From: Nanosynbacter sp. | Lineage (GTDB): Bacteria > Patescibacteriota > Saccharimonadia > Saccharimonadales > Saccharimonadaceae | Length of the DNA: 64,000 nucleotides | Assembly: GCA_015257665.1 (NCBI GenBank) | Contig: JABZJS010000004.1 | Coordinates: forward strand, 7,063 to 71,062 | Reading direction: 5' to 3' | In this document: positions 27,308-36,334 of the stretch, in pieces | How positions within the stretch are numbered: position 1 is the stretch's first letter | How the letters are laid out: each line of letters starts with the position of its first letter | Notes under the pieces: model-generated | What the model was told of the DNA's origin: nothing | The model's database searches: none | The model's input: only the letters and a program-made list of their open reading frames with translations | Position numbers and translations under genes: made by a program

Positions 27308-28783
27308 CTACCGCTCGTTTGATTGCTTAGGCTTGAGGAGGAGCTGGTTGCGCTCGGCAGTGCGCGTCCGCGCCTCATCTAGCAGAGTGGTACCTTCTTG
27401 CGAGCTGAGGCTAACGGTCCGCACGTACTCACCATCGGTCTTGTCGTAGCCCGAGACAGCAACAAAGCCGAGTTGTTCGTCGGCATAAATGACGTTCTCT
27501 TTCTCGCCGCTGTAGTCGATTTTGTTAAAGAGGCTTACATCTAGCAGCGCCGTACCGCGGCCATTGTCCCACGTGGCAAAGACACCAATGCGGCGCTGGG
27601 CTGCATCTGGATCAGTTGAGTCAAATGGCGTATCTTTATCGATATACTCGATGATTGGTGCAAAGACCAGCGTATCGGCCTTGGGGAGGATCGTCTTGAG
27701 CGCGTGGTCAGCGGGCAGTGAGTATGCTAGAGCGAAACGTTTGCGAAAGTCATACGAGAGCGGGTAGCGTCCATCGGTCGACGTGGTACACTCGACTTGG
27801 TGGCGCGAATCGAGGAAGGTAAGCTCGGCGGGCGAGTAGATTGGTTTGTGCTCCTCTGTTGTGGTAACCTCATTCGTTACTTGGCTCACTTTTGTATCTG
27901 CATCGGTGTAAACCATAGAATTACCCATAACAGTGACGGGGGAGGCGTATTCATTCACAGCGTCAGACTTATCGCGCTTGCTGAGGCCACAGCCCATAGC
28001 AAGCAGCTGCTGGATAGTATCGACAGCACAGTACTGCGTTATATTGCCCTCGGCATCAGTAATGAGGCAGTCCATCACCATCTCATGCCCCATGCCTTTG
28101 CCGAACTGCTTTTCCTTGCTGGGGTCGCTGTTTTTCTCATCTCTCGAGAGTACGTGTCCAACCTCATGACTGTATACGTTGCCACCAGTCTTGTTGCTCA
28201 GCACAAGCACCATCGGGCCGTTGCCGCCCTTGGCTTTGTCTTCGTCGGTGCTCTGGAAGGCAAGGCCGAGTACATCATTCTCCACACCTGCTGTGTTAAC
28301 GGCCATCAGCATGAGTGAATGCTCACCATCCTGCACGTCTAGCTGCTCACGGTATTCTTCGGCAATTTTTTTGATTTGGTCGTTGGAGTAATAGTATTCG
28401 GTCGTGCCGTCTTCCTTGGTGCGAGTGCTGTCTGGCGCAGTGTTGCAGACAAACTCGGTTATGTGAAACTGATATGCATCGCGAGTTGTGTGAGTGATGC
28501 GGCCAGTGTGGACGCGCACTTCTTCGTATATTTCTTCGTTGGTCTTGCCAGGCTCGAAGCCAGCCGCATTAAGAGCCACAACGCCGAGTCGGACAACGAC
28601 CGGCTGGAATGAATCATTCTCGTGGTCTTGGCACTGTTCTGCAGAAGGCTGAGGGGTGTCGCCGCTGAGTAGAGCACTCAGTGCTCCTAAGCCAGCCGCT
28701 GCTAACGCCTCGCGGCGCGATAGATGCCCTGATGGTTTTTTGACTGAGCCATCTGGTGTAGCTTCAGATTTTGAGCGAGTCAT
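27308..28783 (-). CDS. Exported zinc metalloprotease-like protein with Tat-type signal
   Basis: 491 residues. The N-terminus has SRREALAAAGLGALSALLSG (about 22-41), a twin-arginine-like signal. A zinc site H206-E-V-G-H210 is followed by RDE and further acids that could supply the third ligand. A likely Met-turn is PVTVMGNSM. The layout suggests a metzincin-like protease released or anchored outside the cell; an extracellular beta-rich tail follows. TATAAT 9 nt before the ATG predicts a leaderless mRNA. The precise peptidase family is not clear. Confidence 0.72.
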   Translation of the reverse strand: MTRSKSEATPDGSVKKPSGHLSRREALAAAGLGALSALLSGDTPQPSAEQCQDHENDSFQPVVVRLGVVALNAAGFEPGKTNEEIYEEVRVHTGRITHTTRDAYQFHITEFVCNTAPDSTRTKEDGTTEYYYSNDQIKKIAEEYREQLDVQDGEHSLMLMAVNTAGVENDVLGLAFQSTDEDKAKGGNGPMVLVLSNKTGGNVYSHEVGHVLSRDEKNSDPSKEKQFGKGMGHEMVMDCLITDAEGNITQYCAVDTIQQLLAMGCGLSKRDKSDAVNEYASPVTVMGNSMVYTDADTKVSQVTNEVTTTEEHKPIYSPAELTFLDSRHQVECTTSTDGRYPLSYDFRKRFALAYSLPADHALKTILPKADTLVFAPIIEYIDKDTPFDSTDPDAAQRRIGVFATWDNGRGTALLDVSLFNKIDYSGEKENVIYADEQLGFVAVSGYDKTDGEYVRTVSLSSQEGTTLLDEARTRTAERNQLLLKPKQSNER

Positions 28784-28971
28784 ACTAGCTATATTATATC
28801 ACTAAAGAGTCAAAAATGTCAAACTATGTCGGCTTGCGCTGAGTAGTTCTAGCTATCTGCAGCTTAAGATTTTTCTTTTGAATGTTAGCTCAATCTCTTA
28901 TTTTGTTATTTTCTCTTTTGTAAGCATAAATAAAGCTGAGCCACAGAGGTAAAAGTAGATTAGTAGAAAAA

Positions 28972-29002
28972 TAGAACTCGCTTATTACTTAAGCGAGTTC
29001 TA
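28972..29002 (-). terminator. Terminator of the minus-strand envelope operon
   Basis: TAGAACTCGCTTA (28972-28984) pairs perfectly with TAAGCGAGTTCTA (28990-29002), followed on the minus strand by TTTTTC. It ends the operon at 29025-29982. Confidence 0.85.
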
Positions 29003-29024
29003 GGTGCGCTGCCAGCGTGAGGTG

Positions 29025-29450
29025 CTATTGCTGCTCGGCTGGCGTTTGTGTTTGCTGCTGATTCTCGGTGTCGCTATTGGTGGAGAAGAGCTGGAGTGAT
29101 TCATCACTCAGGACATTTGGGTCAAAGGTGCCATCGGCGATTTTGCTGCGGCGCTGCTGGTACATCTTTTTGAATTCGTCGAGCGACTCCTTCGTGACGC
29201 TGCCTTCGGTTTTGTATGTCTCGGGCTCGGCATCGCGAGCGGCTTGCTTGCGTACCTCCTGGAAGCCAGGCCGACTGAGGTCGACCTGCGCTGCGCCACT
29301 GGTGTTGTACATATCCATAGCGATCCACACCATGACGCCCGCAATAGCGATCACCCCACAGATCATCACCAAAAAACGGTGCTCGCGCATGGTGCTTAGC
29401 TGGTGCTCAAAGTCGAGTTTATTGGGCTGGTTGGGCTGGCTGCTGGGCAC
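29025..29450 (-). CDS. Small membrane protein, 141 residues
   Basis: GTG 29450 is chosen because AAGGAGG lies 6 nt upstream, inside the end of the preceding gene (32-bp overlap). A cytoplasmic stretch of about 25 residues precedes one helix (about 25-46, FLVMICGVIAIAGVMVWIAM). The external polar domain ends in a Gln/Thr-rich tail. It is co-translated with the secreted protein upstream. No family recognised. Confidence 0.72.
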   Translation of the reverse strand: MPSSQPNQPNKLDFEHQLSTMREHRFLVMICGVIAIAGVMVWIAMDMYNTSGAAQVDLSRPGFQEVRKQAARDAEPETYKTEGSVTKESLDEFKKMYQQRRSKIADGTFDPNVLSDESLQLFSTNSDTENQQQTQTPAEQQ

Positions 29451-29982
29451 TCGGCACCTCCTTCTTGGCAGGGAATTGCTTACTATAAAATACGTCGAAC
29501 TGTGAGCCATATTGGCTCAGTAGCTGGTTGAGTCGCAAAGCGACATCAGCGACTCGTTTGCGATGTTCGCGCACGGGCTTGATGCGGTAGTAGAACTCGA
29601 CCGGTTGGTCGGTGCAGTCGATACGTAGCAGCTCAGATAACTTCTCTTCGTACTGGCGGTATTCGCTGCGGAAAGCGGTAAGCTGGGTATTGTATTCTAC
29701 CGTCGTCTTGGCAAGCTCCACACCATCGAGTCGGTTGAGAGCGATGCGGCTATTAAGTGGTGCCATCAGACGGGTGGCAATCACCTCGTACTGCTGTCCT
29801 TGGTTGACCCGGACAAGCCCATCGTTGGCGTGGATGCGTCGCAGGGTAGACTTGACGCGGACACAGTTTTGTTTTATTTGAGTGAGTTGATCGTTGCTGA
29901 GTGGTGCAGCAGGCTCGGCATAGGCCGGAGAGCCAAGTGCAGCAGTAGCAATCATAACAACAGCAAGAAAAGTGCGCTTCAT
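29419..29982 (-). CDS. Secreted helical protein, 187 residues
   Basis: A classic signal peptide (MKRTFLAVVMIATAALGSPAYA) precedes a mature helical domain with two cysteines (about 40 and 123), which may form a disulfide. It ends in a Pro/Gln/Ala-rich tail. GGGGAG lies 3 nt before the ATG, and CATAAT 8 nt before. The neighbouring anchored protein could be its partner. No family recognised. Confidence 0.75.
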   Translation of the reverse strand: MKRTFLAVVMIATAALGSPAYAEPAAPLSNDQLTQIKQNCVRVKSTLRRIHANDGLVRVNQGQQYEVIATRLMAPLNSRIALNRLDGVELAKTTVEYNTQLTAFRSEYRQYEEKLSELLRIDCTDQPVEFYYRIKPVREHRKRVADVALRLNQLLSQYGSQFDVFYSKQFPAKKEVPSAQQPAQPAQ

Positions 29983-30039
29983 AGCTCCCCATTATGACGC
30001 ATCAGAGGAGATTGGTCAAATGATTTATCTTTAAAATAA

Positions 30040-30819
30040 TTACGTAATCGCTGCTGCGATAAAGGCGATAACGATCACTAATACTGGTATCCCAAAGCCC
30101 ATGATGAGAGCCATATTGATGCTTTTGTCGATGATAATACTGTCGCGCTCGAGGCCATCGATGATCTTGGCGAAGGATGCATAGATTTGGATAGCAGCCC
30201 ACCACCAGTCGTAGTCGTTGTCAAGGGCACGCTCGATGGTGTGATCATAGAGAACACCGCCAGTACCAGGCGACACCGCGGTACCAAGACCAATCAGCAG
30301 CTGAGTGCTTACTTCGGCAAAGTCGAACTGGATGCGTTGGCCATTGACCCACATAATGATAAAACTTGCTTCGGCTGCTGCTTTGGTAATCTGCTGTGGA
30401 TCAACATCGAGCGTCACGCCAACTATTTGGTTTGTTTGGGGGTTAAAATCAACGGCGCGGATGCGGTTGGTCGTCGTCCATTCGAGAATACAAGGGACTT
30501 GGCCCAAGATGGTGCGGTTGTGGTAGTGCAAGACGGGTGTTGCCATAACGAGTGGTGTGCCGTCGAAAACACTGCTGTAGTTGGCGTCCATCGCTGCTGG
30601 TGCAGGCTGTGGCGCTGGCTGTATAACAAGAGGAGCCGGCTGCCGGACGGGTGATTGCTCAGCTGGCTGGGTGAGGCTATCCTGGAGCGTTGGCTCTGAT
30701 GGCTGCTGTGGCTGTGTTTGTACTAACTGCTGTGGATAATATGGTGGTGGCGCAGGCTGAGTCTGGGGTAGGGCCGCCAGCTGTGATCGATTAGGATAAG
30801 AAGGAAATTGCTGATTCAT
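30040..30819 (-). CDS. Pro/Gln-rich protein with C-terminal membrane anchor
   Basis: 259 residues. The first 85 are almost wholly Pro, Gln, Ala and Ser, followed by a beta-rich domain (about 95-220) and one C-terminal helix (about 234-256). A tail-anchored topology, with the low-complexity part in the cytoplasm, is likely. TATAAT 6 nt before the ATG gives a leaderless mRNA. No family recognised. Confidence 0.72.
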   Translation of the reverse strand: MNQQFPSYPNRSQLAALPQTQPAPPPYYPQQLVQTQPQQPSEPTLQDSLTQPAEQSPVRQPAPLVIQPAPQPAPAAMDANYSSVFDGTPLVMATPVLHYHNRTILGQVPCILEWTTTNRIRAVDFNPQTNQIVGVTLDVDPQQITKAAAEASFIIMWVNGQRIQFDFAEVSTQLLIGLGTAVSPGTGGVLYDHTIERALDNDYDWWWAAIQIYASFAKIIDGLERDSIIIDKSINMALIMGFGIPVLVIVIAFIAAAIT

Positions 30820-30975
30820 GAGCGTATTATACTATACCGGTAAATACGCGATACGTCTTAACAGAAGTCATATACCTTGAGATCAGAGCTTCATTAAAGC
30901 ATACTAGCTCAGCAGGATATCCGCTACGCAGAATGAATTTTGGTTGTGGCGGGAGCAATGCATACGCAATAGAGG

Positions 30976-31809
30976 TTATTTGTGCTTGCCTGGCGAGGCT
31001 GCGCCGAGCTCGATGTGCTCTTTTTCAAACTCACGCAGGATCCGTCGCCGCATCTCGGCCGTGAGGGCCCACTGGTCGGATGGTTGGGTCTTGCCAGAGA
31101 CGACAAGGCTAATCGACGACGCATTGAAGTCGCCAAGAATGTCGAAATGTGGTGGCTCGATCACTTTGCGCTGCCATTTTTCCTCGCCAGAAATTTCCTC
31201 ACCAATCCGATTGATGATATCGCTGGCGGTACTAATGTTGGTGTCAGGTGCAACGGTAATGGTGAAGTATACTTTGCTATAGCCCATCGTCTTGTTGATG
31301 ACATGCTGCACCACACCATTAGGGAAGAAGTGGACATTGCCCTCGACATCGCGGATCACTGTGGAGCGCACGCCGATCCGCTCGACCGTCCCGCCAAAGC
31401 CATCGATCTCGATAATATCTCCTACCCGATACTGGTTTTCGCTAATAATAAATACCCCTGAGAGAAAATCCTTAACGAGCGACTGCGCGCCAAACCCGAA
31501 GGCAACACCAATAATCCCTGCGCTCGCAAACAGTGGTGCAAGAGCTGCACTATTGAAAAAATGAGTAAAGATAGCATAGCCCGCAATCACCACGACAATA
31601 ATGCGCCATACATTAGCAAAGAGCCCGCCCAGCGTCTTGTGCCGCTTCTCGAGATCCTTCTTAGGCAGCGTACGCTGATATGTGGTAACGAAGGCATGCC
31701 GTGTCAGCCACATCACTACGCGTGGCCCCACCCAATACAGTGCAATCGCCACGATAATAATAATGATAATCTCTAGTGCAGTGATCTCAGGTGAGGTAAT
31801 TGGCTTCAT
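30976..31809 (-). CDS. mscS: MscS-family mechanosensitive channel
   Basis: 277 residues. A short N-terminal helix is followed by the pore-lining helix and beta domain with the hallmark VAFGFGAQSLVKDFLSGVFIISENQYRVGDIIEIDGFGGTV (given in part: FGAQSLVKDFLSGVF, YRVGDIIEI). Small-conductance channels release solutes upon hypo-osmotic shock. Length is typical. Its start and that of TsaC are only 20 bp apart, and their -10 elements overlap. Confidence 0.92.
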   Translation of the reverse strand: MKPITSPEITALEIIIIIIVAIALYWVGPRVVMWLTRHAFVTTYQRTLPKKDLEKRHKTLGGLFANVWRIIVVVIAGYAIFTHFFNSAALAPLFASAGIIGVAFGFGAQSLVKDFLSGVFIISENQYRVGDIIEIDGFGGTVERIGVRSTVIRDVEGNVHFFPNGVVQHVINKTMGYSKVYFTITVAPDTNISTASDIINRIGEEISGEEKWQRKVIEPPHFDILGDFNASSISLVVSGKTQPSDQWALTAEMRRRILREFEKEHIELGAASPGKHK

Positions 31810-31829
31810 AATATGGTAGTATAACAGAT

Positions 31830-32363
31830 GTGAATGATGAATTAAACCAGCTTGTGCTTACCTTGCAGCGTGGTGGCGTGGCAGTACTCCGGACTGATAC
31901 ACTGTATGGCATTGTTGCCCGAGCAGATAACGAAGCGGCAGTAGCGCGGGTGTATCGACTTAAGCGGCGTGATAGCAATAAATCATCCATCATCCTTGTG
32001 GCTGATGCCAGCCAAACCTATGCCGATGTACCCACCTTACCGTCGCTTGATACCTCTCAGCCCACGAGTATCTTGCTCGATTCGCCCCATGCCCCGCAGT
32101 GGTTACGCCGCGCTAATGATATGCTGGCCTATCGCCAGCCGCAGCTGCCGTGGCTCCAGGCGGTCTTGCGTCAGACTGGCCCGTTGATCGCTCCCAGTGC
32201 CAACCTCGAGGGGCAGCTGCCCGCTCGCACTATTGCCGAGGCTCGTGCTTACTTTGGTGATGGTGTCGATTACTATTATGATGGCGGCACTGTGCCGACT
32301 GATACGCCACCATCACGCTTGGTACGGGTGCTATCTGATGGGGTAGTGGAGCGGCTCAGGTAG
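31830..32363 (+). CDS. tsaC: Threonylcarbamoyl-AMP synthase (TsaC/YrdC)
   Basis: 177 residues from GTG 31830, the only start that fits between TATAAC (31820-31825) and the conserved core. YrdC-fold motifs are GGVAVLRTDTLYGIVA, KRRDSNKSSIILV and APSANLEGQ. It makes threonylcarbamoyl-AMP for the t6A37 modification of ANN-decoding tRNAs, including the initiator. The Sua5 extension is absent, so this is the short form. Confidence 0.92.
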   Translation: MNDELNQLVLTLQRGGVAVLRTDTLYGIVARADNEAAVARVYRLKRRDSNKSSIILVADASQTYADVPTLPSLDTSQPTSILLDSPHAPQWLRRANDMLAYRQPQLPWLQAVLRQTGPLIAPSANLEGQLPARTIAEARAYFGDGVDYYYDGGTVPTDTPPSRLVRVLSDGVVERLR

Positions 32364-32553
32364 GGCATAATAACCTGAGAAAAAGTTAGAAGCTTACCTA
32401 GTGATGTAAGTATTACAACATTTTTTAGAGAGATTCTCTTTACTCGAGTGAAAAACATGCTAGACAAATAGTGAATTCTCATACCTCACCCAAATAACGT
32501 GGAGCGTGGGGTCACCCGCGAAAGAGGCCATGTGATTCAGGTATAATAGACTC

Positions 32554-33225
32554 ATGACGTATCTTGACCCTCAGCAATTTATCATCACTCGCAAACGCAA
32601 GAAATATCGCTTTGCTAAGTTCCATAACGCCACCAACTGCTACGAGTACGACGAATGGTGCCAGGCAACACCAGAGGTGCGGCAGAGTGCGACAGTGCTC
32701 GAGGTTGGCGCTGGTACCGGGATGTTTAGTGTGGAGCTAGCGGCGCAGTACCCGGATGAGATGTTTGTGGCACTGGACGTTAAGGGTGATCGCTTGCAAA
32801 AAGGTGCATACACGGCGCTCGAGCGTGGCATCACCAATGTGTTGTTTGTGCGGGCTCGGGCCGATCAGATTGGCGAGCTCTTTGCTGCTCACTCACTCAA
32901 GCAGTTGTGGGTGACTTTTCCTGATCCATTCCCTAAGCGGCGCAGTGCTGGCCGGCGTCTTACCCACCCAACATTTTTGCGCCAGTACGAGCAGCTGTTG
33001 CGGCCTGGTGGCTCGCTTTTGCTCAAGCATGATGATCGTGATTTCTTTTGTTGGAGCCTGGAGCGGCTCGTTGCCTGTCAGTGGTCGATTCGTGAATTAT
33101 CTTTCGATCTCCACGAGTCGTCACTGCCTGATGAATACAAGACGCTCACCGCCTACGAACAGCGCTGGATGAGTGAGGGGAAAGCGATTGGCTGCGTGCG
33201 AGCGACGACCGGTAATGGCCAGTAG
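32554..33225 (+). CDS. trmB: tRNA (guanine-N7-)-methyltransferase TrmB
   Basis: 223 residues. The SAM-binding motif is LEVGAGTGMFSVELA; FPDPFPKRRSAGRRLTHPTFL is the TrmB-specific signature. It methylates G46 in tRNA variable loops. TATAAT (32542-32547) is 6 nt before the ATG, a leaderless start. Confidence 0.93.
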   Translation: MTYLDPQQFIITRKRKKYRFAKFHNATNCYEYDEWCQATPEVRQSATVLEVGAGTGMFSVELAAQYPDEMFVALDVKGDRLQKGAYTALERGITNVLFVRARADQIGELFAAHSLKQLWVTFPDPFPKRRSAGRRLTHPTFLRQYEQLLRPGGSLLLKHDDRDFFCWSLERLVACQWSIRELSFDLHESSLPDEYKTLTAYEQRWMSEGKAIGCVRATTGNGQ

Positions 33226-33243
33226 TACCGCTTCGTAGCAAGA

Positions 33244-34560
33244 TTACATACTCACCTGACTGAGCTCTAGCATGCCGTGTTGCTGGCTCGCTAGTGCGTT
33301 ATTTTTGTAGCGTTGATCATAACTAATATCTGTACTGCACCACTCGGGAGGGCAGAATGTTTCAGCACGTAGTGTCGCCTCGGTCTCGCGGCCACGAAAC
33401 TCAACTTCAGCAGTGACGAGCTTCCCCTCAAGGTTACCGTGGTAGATATCAAGTTCGATTGTATGCTCGTTGCTATCAGGGTCGGTGTAAGGTACATAGT
33501 AGCGTGTTTTTTCGATGCGCTTGCCCTTGGTGAGTGGCCATAGCGAAGCAAAGGTTGCTTCATTTATAATGATATTTTGCTCATCTCGCACGACAGTACC
33601 ACCCGATTTTACTGTGAGCTCAAAACGTTGCCCATCACCAAAACGCCGGACGCGTGTCTCCGATCCATCACTGCTGTGCGCGAGGTAGCCCTGACTGATG
33701 TCGATATGATCATATGAGTCAATATCTGCTGGTATCTTATCAAGATTGACTAAAAATTTACGCTCAACTTCTTTGAGCTGATTAGGGCGCTCAGGGACGT
33801 GAGAACTCATCATGTCGGCAGATTTTTCTTGTGCATAGCATGTCTCAAAATGATAAGCGAGGTTTGCATACAGCTCAGCAAGCTCAGGAAATTCTGTGCC
33901 AAATCGCTGAGTGAAGCTCTCGATGAGCTTGTCGTGTGCTGCTTGCAGTTCAGCAAGATTTTTAATGCCATAGTCCTCTTCGACTACCCGCACCCCTTGC
34001 CCAACAATATCCATCGCTACTGGAAGAATCTTATCGACTGCTCGTACAAAGCGTGCTTCGGGTGTGTTTTGTGCTTCATAGCGCTCTAGCCCCTGATGCA
34101 TAACGGGCGGAAGACGCTGTAATAATGTGTGGGCTGCTTGCTGCTCGTTTTGTTGTTTGATGGAAAGCTGCACAGGGGTAAGGTCGAACGTTGCGACATC
34201 GCCAGTGGCAATCTCGAGCAGCTCGTGGACAGTTGCAAATTGCTGCACCGTATCATTATCCAACTGCGGATAGAGACAGGCGCGTAATTCTGGCGCAAGG
34301 GCGGCAAGCGACCAGCTATGCTCTGCGTCATTCTCGCGCTCGCCACTGGGTTGGCGTGGCACGCGCACTACATCGGCCAAATCGCAGCTTATCTCCATAC
34401 TCTGCAGTGCAATATGGCATAGTTGGCTTTGGATAGGTGATGGTGTGATATCTCGTTCACGTGATATGTGTGGTGGATAATTGTGTTCTGGCAGCCAAGC
34501 CGTTGGCGTGTGATTATATTGGTTATTATTGTGGTGACTATTGTATGGCAGGTTATTCAT
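33244..34560 (-). CDS. Fusion of HD hydrolase and CYTH triphosphatase-like domains
   Basis: 438 residues. A 40-residue polar lead is followed by an HD domain (about 48-250) with H81 (AEHSW), H112-E113 and D176, resembling YfbR-type nucleotidases. Residues 264-425 form a CYTH domain with the E264-V-E266-R-K268 signature, basic and acidic strands (RVRRFGDGQRFELTVKSGG) and EVEFRG. CYTH enzymes cleave triphosphate tails; YfbR-like HD enzymes dephosphorylate dNMPs. Combining both in one chain is unusual and suggests nucleotide clearance. A TATGGT box is 6 nt from the start. Confidence 0.8.
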   Translation of the reverse strand: MNNLPYNSHHNNNQYNHTPTAWLPEHNYPPHISRERDITPSPIQSQLCHIALQSMEISCDLADVVRVPRQPSGERENDAEHSWSLAALAPELRACLYPQLDNDTVQQFATVHELLEIATGDVATFDLTPVQLSIKQQNEQQAAHTLLQRLPPVMHQGLERYEAQNTPEARFVRAVDKILPVAMDIVGQGVRVVEEDYGIKNLAELQAAHDKLIESFTQRFGTEFPELAELYANLAYHFETCYAQEKSADMMSSHVPERPNQLKEVERKFLVNLDKIPADIDSYDHIDISQGYLAHSSDGSETRVRRFGDGQRFELTVKSGGTVVRDEQNIIINEATFASLWPLTKGKRIEKTRYYVPYTDPDSNEHTIELDIYHGNLEGKLVTAEVEFRGRETEATLRAETFCPPEWCSTDISYDQRYKNNALASQQHGMLELSQVSM

Positions 34561-34617
34561 ATCACTACCATAGCGTGCTATAGTAAATATGGATAGATAG
34601 GATAATTTGAGTCAAAT

Positions 34618-35295
34618 ATGTTTGAGCAAAATACGATTAACCACCATATTCAAAGGCGGATTCTCAGTGTGTTGTGCTATCGCAAAGTGGCTCGCTTTCG
34701 TGATCTGCGCCCACCGCGGGTGGATACCAATCTCTTTAGCTATCACCTCAAGGTGCTGCTGCAGCACCAGCTTGTCCAAAAAGTGCCAGGTGGCTATAGC
34801 TTGGCACCACGTGGTTTGGCGTATGTCGATCGGGTTAGTACAGACACTATGCTGGTTCGGACCCAGCCCAAGATCGTAACCATGCTAGTGGTGCAAAATA
34901 GTAATGGTGACGTCTTGCTGCAGCAGCGTACCAAGCAGCCCTACATTGATACTTGGACGCTCCCTTACGGCAAACTCCACATCGATGACAAATCTATCCA
35001 AGCGGCAGCTCAGCGCGAAGCGGCGGAAAAAATTGGTGCTGTGGACCTAGTACTGCAGCATGCGGGCGAATGCTATATTCGTGTTTGGGCAGATAAAGCG
35101 ATTCTCTCAACCACACTGGCTCATGTGTTTTATGGGGCGACTGATGATATCACTCCGCACGAACGGCTCATTTGGGCGCGCCCACACAAACTGGCGCAGT
35201 ACACGCTTGCACCAGCAGTGGAGCAGATTGTCGCGCGGGTGTTCTTTCGCGATCCATACTTTTTTGAGGAGTTTGACGACGTTTTAGATCAATAA
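34618..35295 (+). CDS. Winged-helix plus Nudix domain protein
   Basis: 225 residues. Residues 1-80 are a winged helix (RRILSVLCYRKVARFRDLRPPRVDTNLFSYHLKVLLQHQLVQ, shown in part: YRKVARFRDLRPP). The Nudix domain (about 85-215) has a nearly standard box: GKLHIDDKSIQ...REAAEKIG. The domain order is opposite to NrtR (Nudix first, helix second). It could be a ligand-responsive regulator or an enzyme. Confidence 0.8.
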   Translation: MFEQNTINHHIQRRILSVLCYRKVARFRDLRPPRVDTNLFSYHLKVLLQHQLVQKVPGGYSLAPRGLAYVDRVSTDTMLVRTQPKIVTMLVVQNSNGDVLLQQRTKQPYIDTWTLPYGKLHIDDKSIQAAAQREAAEKIGAVDLVLQHAGECYIRVWADKAILSTTLAHVFYGATDDITPHERLIWARPHKLAQYTLAPAVEQIVARVFFRDPYFFEEFDDVLDQ

Positions 35296-35307
35296 CAAGG
35301 AGGATAT

Positions 35308-35649
35308 ATGAAGATCGACGACTACGCACAGCAAGCAATCACTACCCTGAGCAGTGACTATGCCTACGGTGATGCTAATGCCCAACTAATGGGTATGGTG
35401 CTAGGTCTGGGCGGTGAATCGGGCGAGGTGCTCGAGAAGTTCAAGAAGCTATTGCGTGACCAACAGGGCACAATAACCGAGACAGATAAGCAGGCAATCA
35501 TTAAGGAGCTGGGTGATATTTTGTGGTATGTAACGGCAGTGGCACACCTGCTTGGTTCAAGTCTTGAGGAGGTCGCTCAGCGCAACAACGCCAAGCTCGC
35601 CAGCCGTCAGCAGCGCGGTCAGCTGCGAGGTAGTGGAGATGACCGGTAG
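35308..35649 (+). CDS. MazG-like nucleotide pyrophosphohydrolase
   Basis: 113 residues. AAGGAGG lies 6 nt before the ATG, and it follows the winged-helix Nudix gene by 12 bp. The helical MazG core has the metal-binding acids in GLGGESGEVLEKFKK and KELGDILWYV. Single-domain MazG-like enzymes cleave NTPs or dNTPs to monophosphates and protect the pool. The two neighbours suggest a nucleotide-sanitation operon. Confidence 0.88.
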   Translation: MKIDDYAQQAITTLSSDYAYGDANAQLMGMVLGLGGESGEVLEKFKKLLRDQQGTITETDKQAIIKELGDILWYVTAVAHLLGSSLEEVAQRNNAKLASRQQRGQLRGSGDDR

Positions 35650-35695
35650 AAATATAACCTTCCAGACTGGTTAAGCACGGCGCATCTATTGATTA

Positions 35696-36334
35696 TTACA
35701 ACTGAAGTTTCGTAGCGATGTCGTTGATGATAGTAGCTTCGGTCTCAGCTTGAGTGGCGCGCTGCACAGCGTGAACGGTGCGCATACCTGTTGCGGCGGC
35801 AGTGGCGATATTCTTCAACCGATCGTCAACAAACAGTACGGATTCTGGACAATGACATAAGCCCAGACGTCCCAACGCGTGAATGTACGTAGCGGGTGCT
35901 GGCTTGCGGTGGCCTGTCTCGTAGGAGAGCAAACAGGGGTCGAAGATAGCTTCGTCGTACACACCACTTTGCCGTAACACTTCGGCATGCTCTGGGATGG
36001 TGTCGCTTAGGATACCAACGCGTAAGCCTTGTATCGCCAGGTGGGCAGCGTATTCCATTACCTGATTGCGAATTGTGAGTGTCTCGCGAAAACCTTTGAC
36101 AATGCTATCTTGCTGCGCATTCGTCGGGTGGTTGCAGCCAAGCTCACGCCAGAATGTAGCACGATTAATCGTACCACTACCATAACGATGAATTGCAGCC
36201 GGCCAACGCTGGTCGAAGCCATCTGGACTACCAAGTGCTTGGCGTACATCATTGGTTACATAATCATAATTGTCGATCAGGACGCCGCCGACGTCAAAGA
36301 GTATTGCTGTGCTCGCTGGTGAACGCTCTACGAT
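35696..36334 (-). CDS. HAD-superfamily hydrolase with a non-standard start
   Basis: About 212 residues. The core begins TAILFDVGGVLIDN (motif I), with VGILSDT (motif II), KPAPATY (motif III) and VLFVDDR (motif IV), so this is an intact HAD hydrolase. No ATG, GTG or TTG in this frame lies between the upstream in-frame TGA and motif I. AGGAAGGAG ends 7 nt before an ATC (36334-36332), which may be the start. The gene overlaps the murC stop by 7 bp, so translation could be coupled. The start is uncertain. Confidence 0.75.
   Translation of the reverse strand: MVERSPASTAILFDVGGVLIDNYDYVTNDVRQALGSPDGFDQRWPAAIHRYGSGTINRATFWRELGCNHPTNAQQDSIVKGFRETLTIRNQVMEYAAHLAIQGLRVGILSDTIPEHAEVLRQSGVYDEAIFDPCLLSYETGHRKPAPATYIHALGRLGLCHCPESVLFVDDRLKNIATAAATGMRTVHAVQRATQAETEATIINDIATKLQL

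Noticed and set aside
27308..28783. Long plus-strand frames opposite the metalloprotease gene (for example 27797-28318)
   Set aside because: Antisense shadows; the minus strand has signal peptide, zinc motif and promoter.
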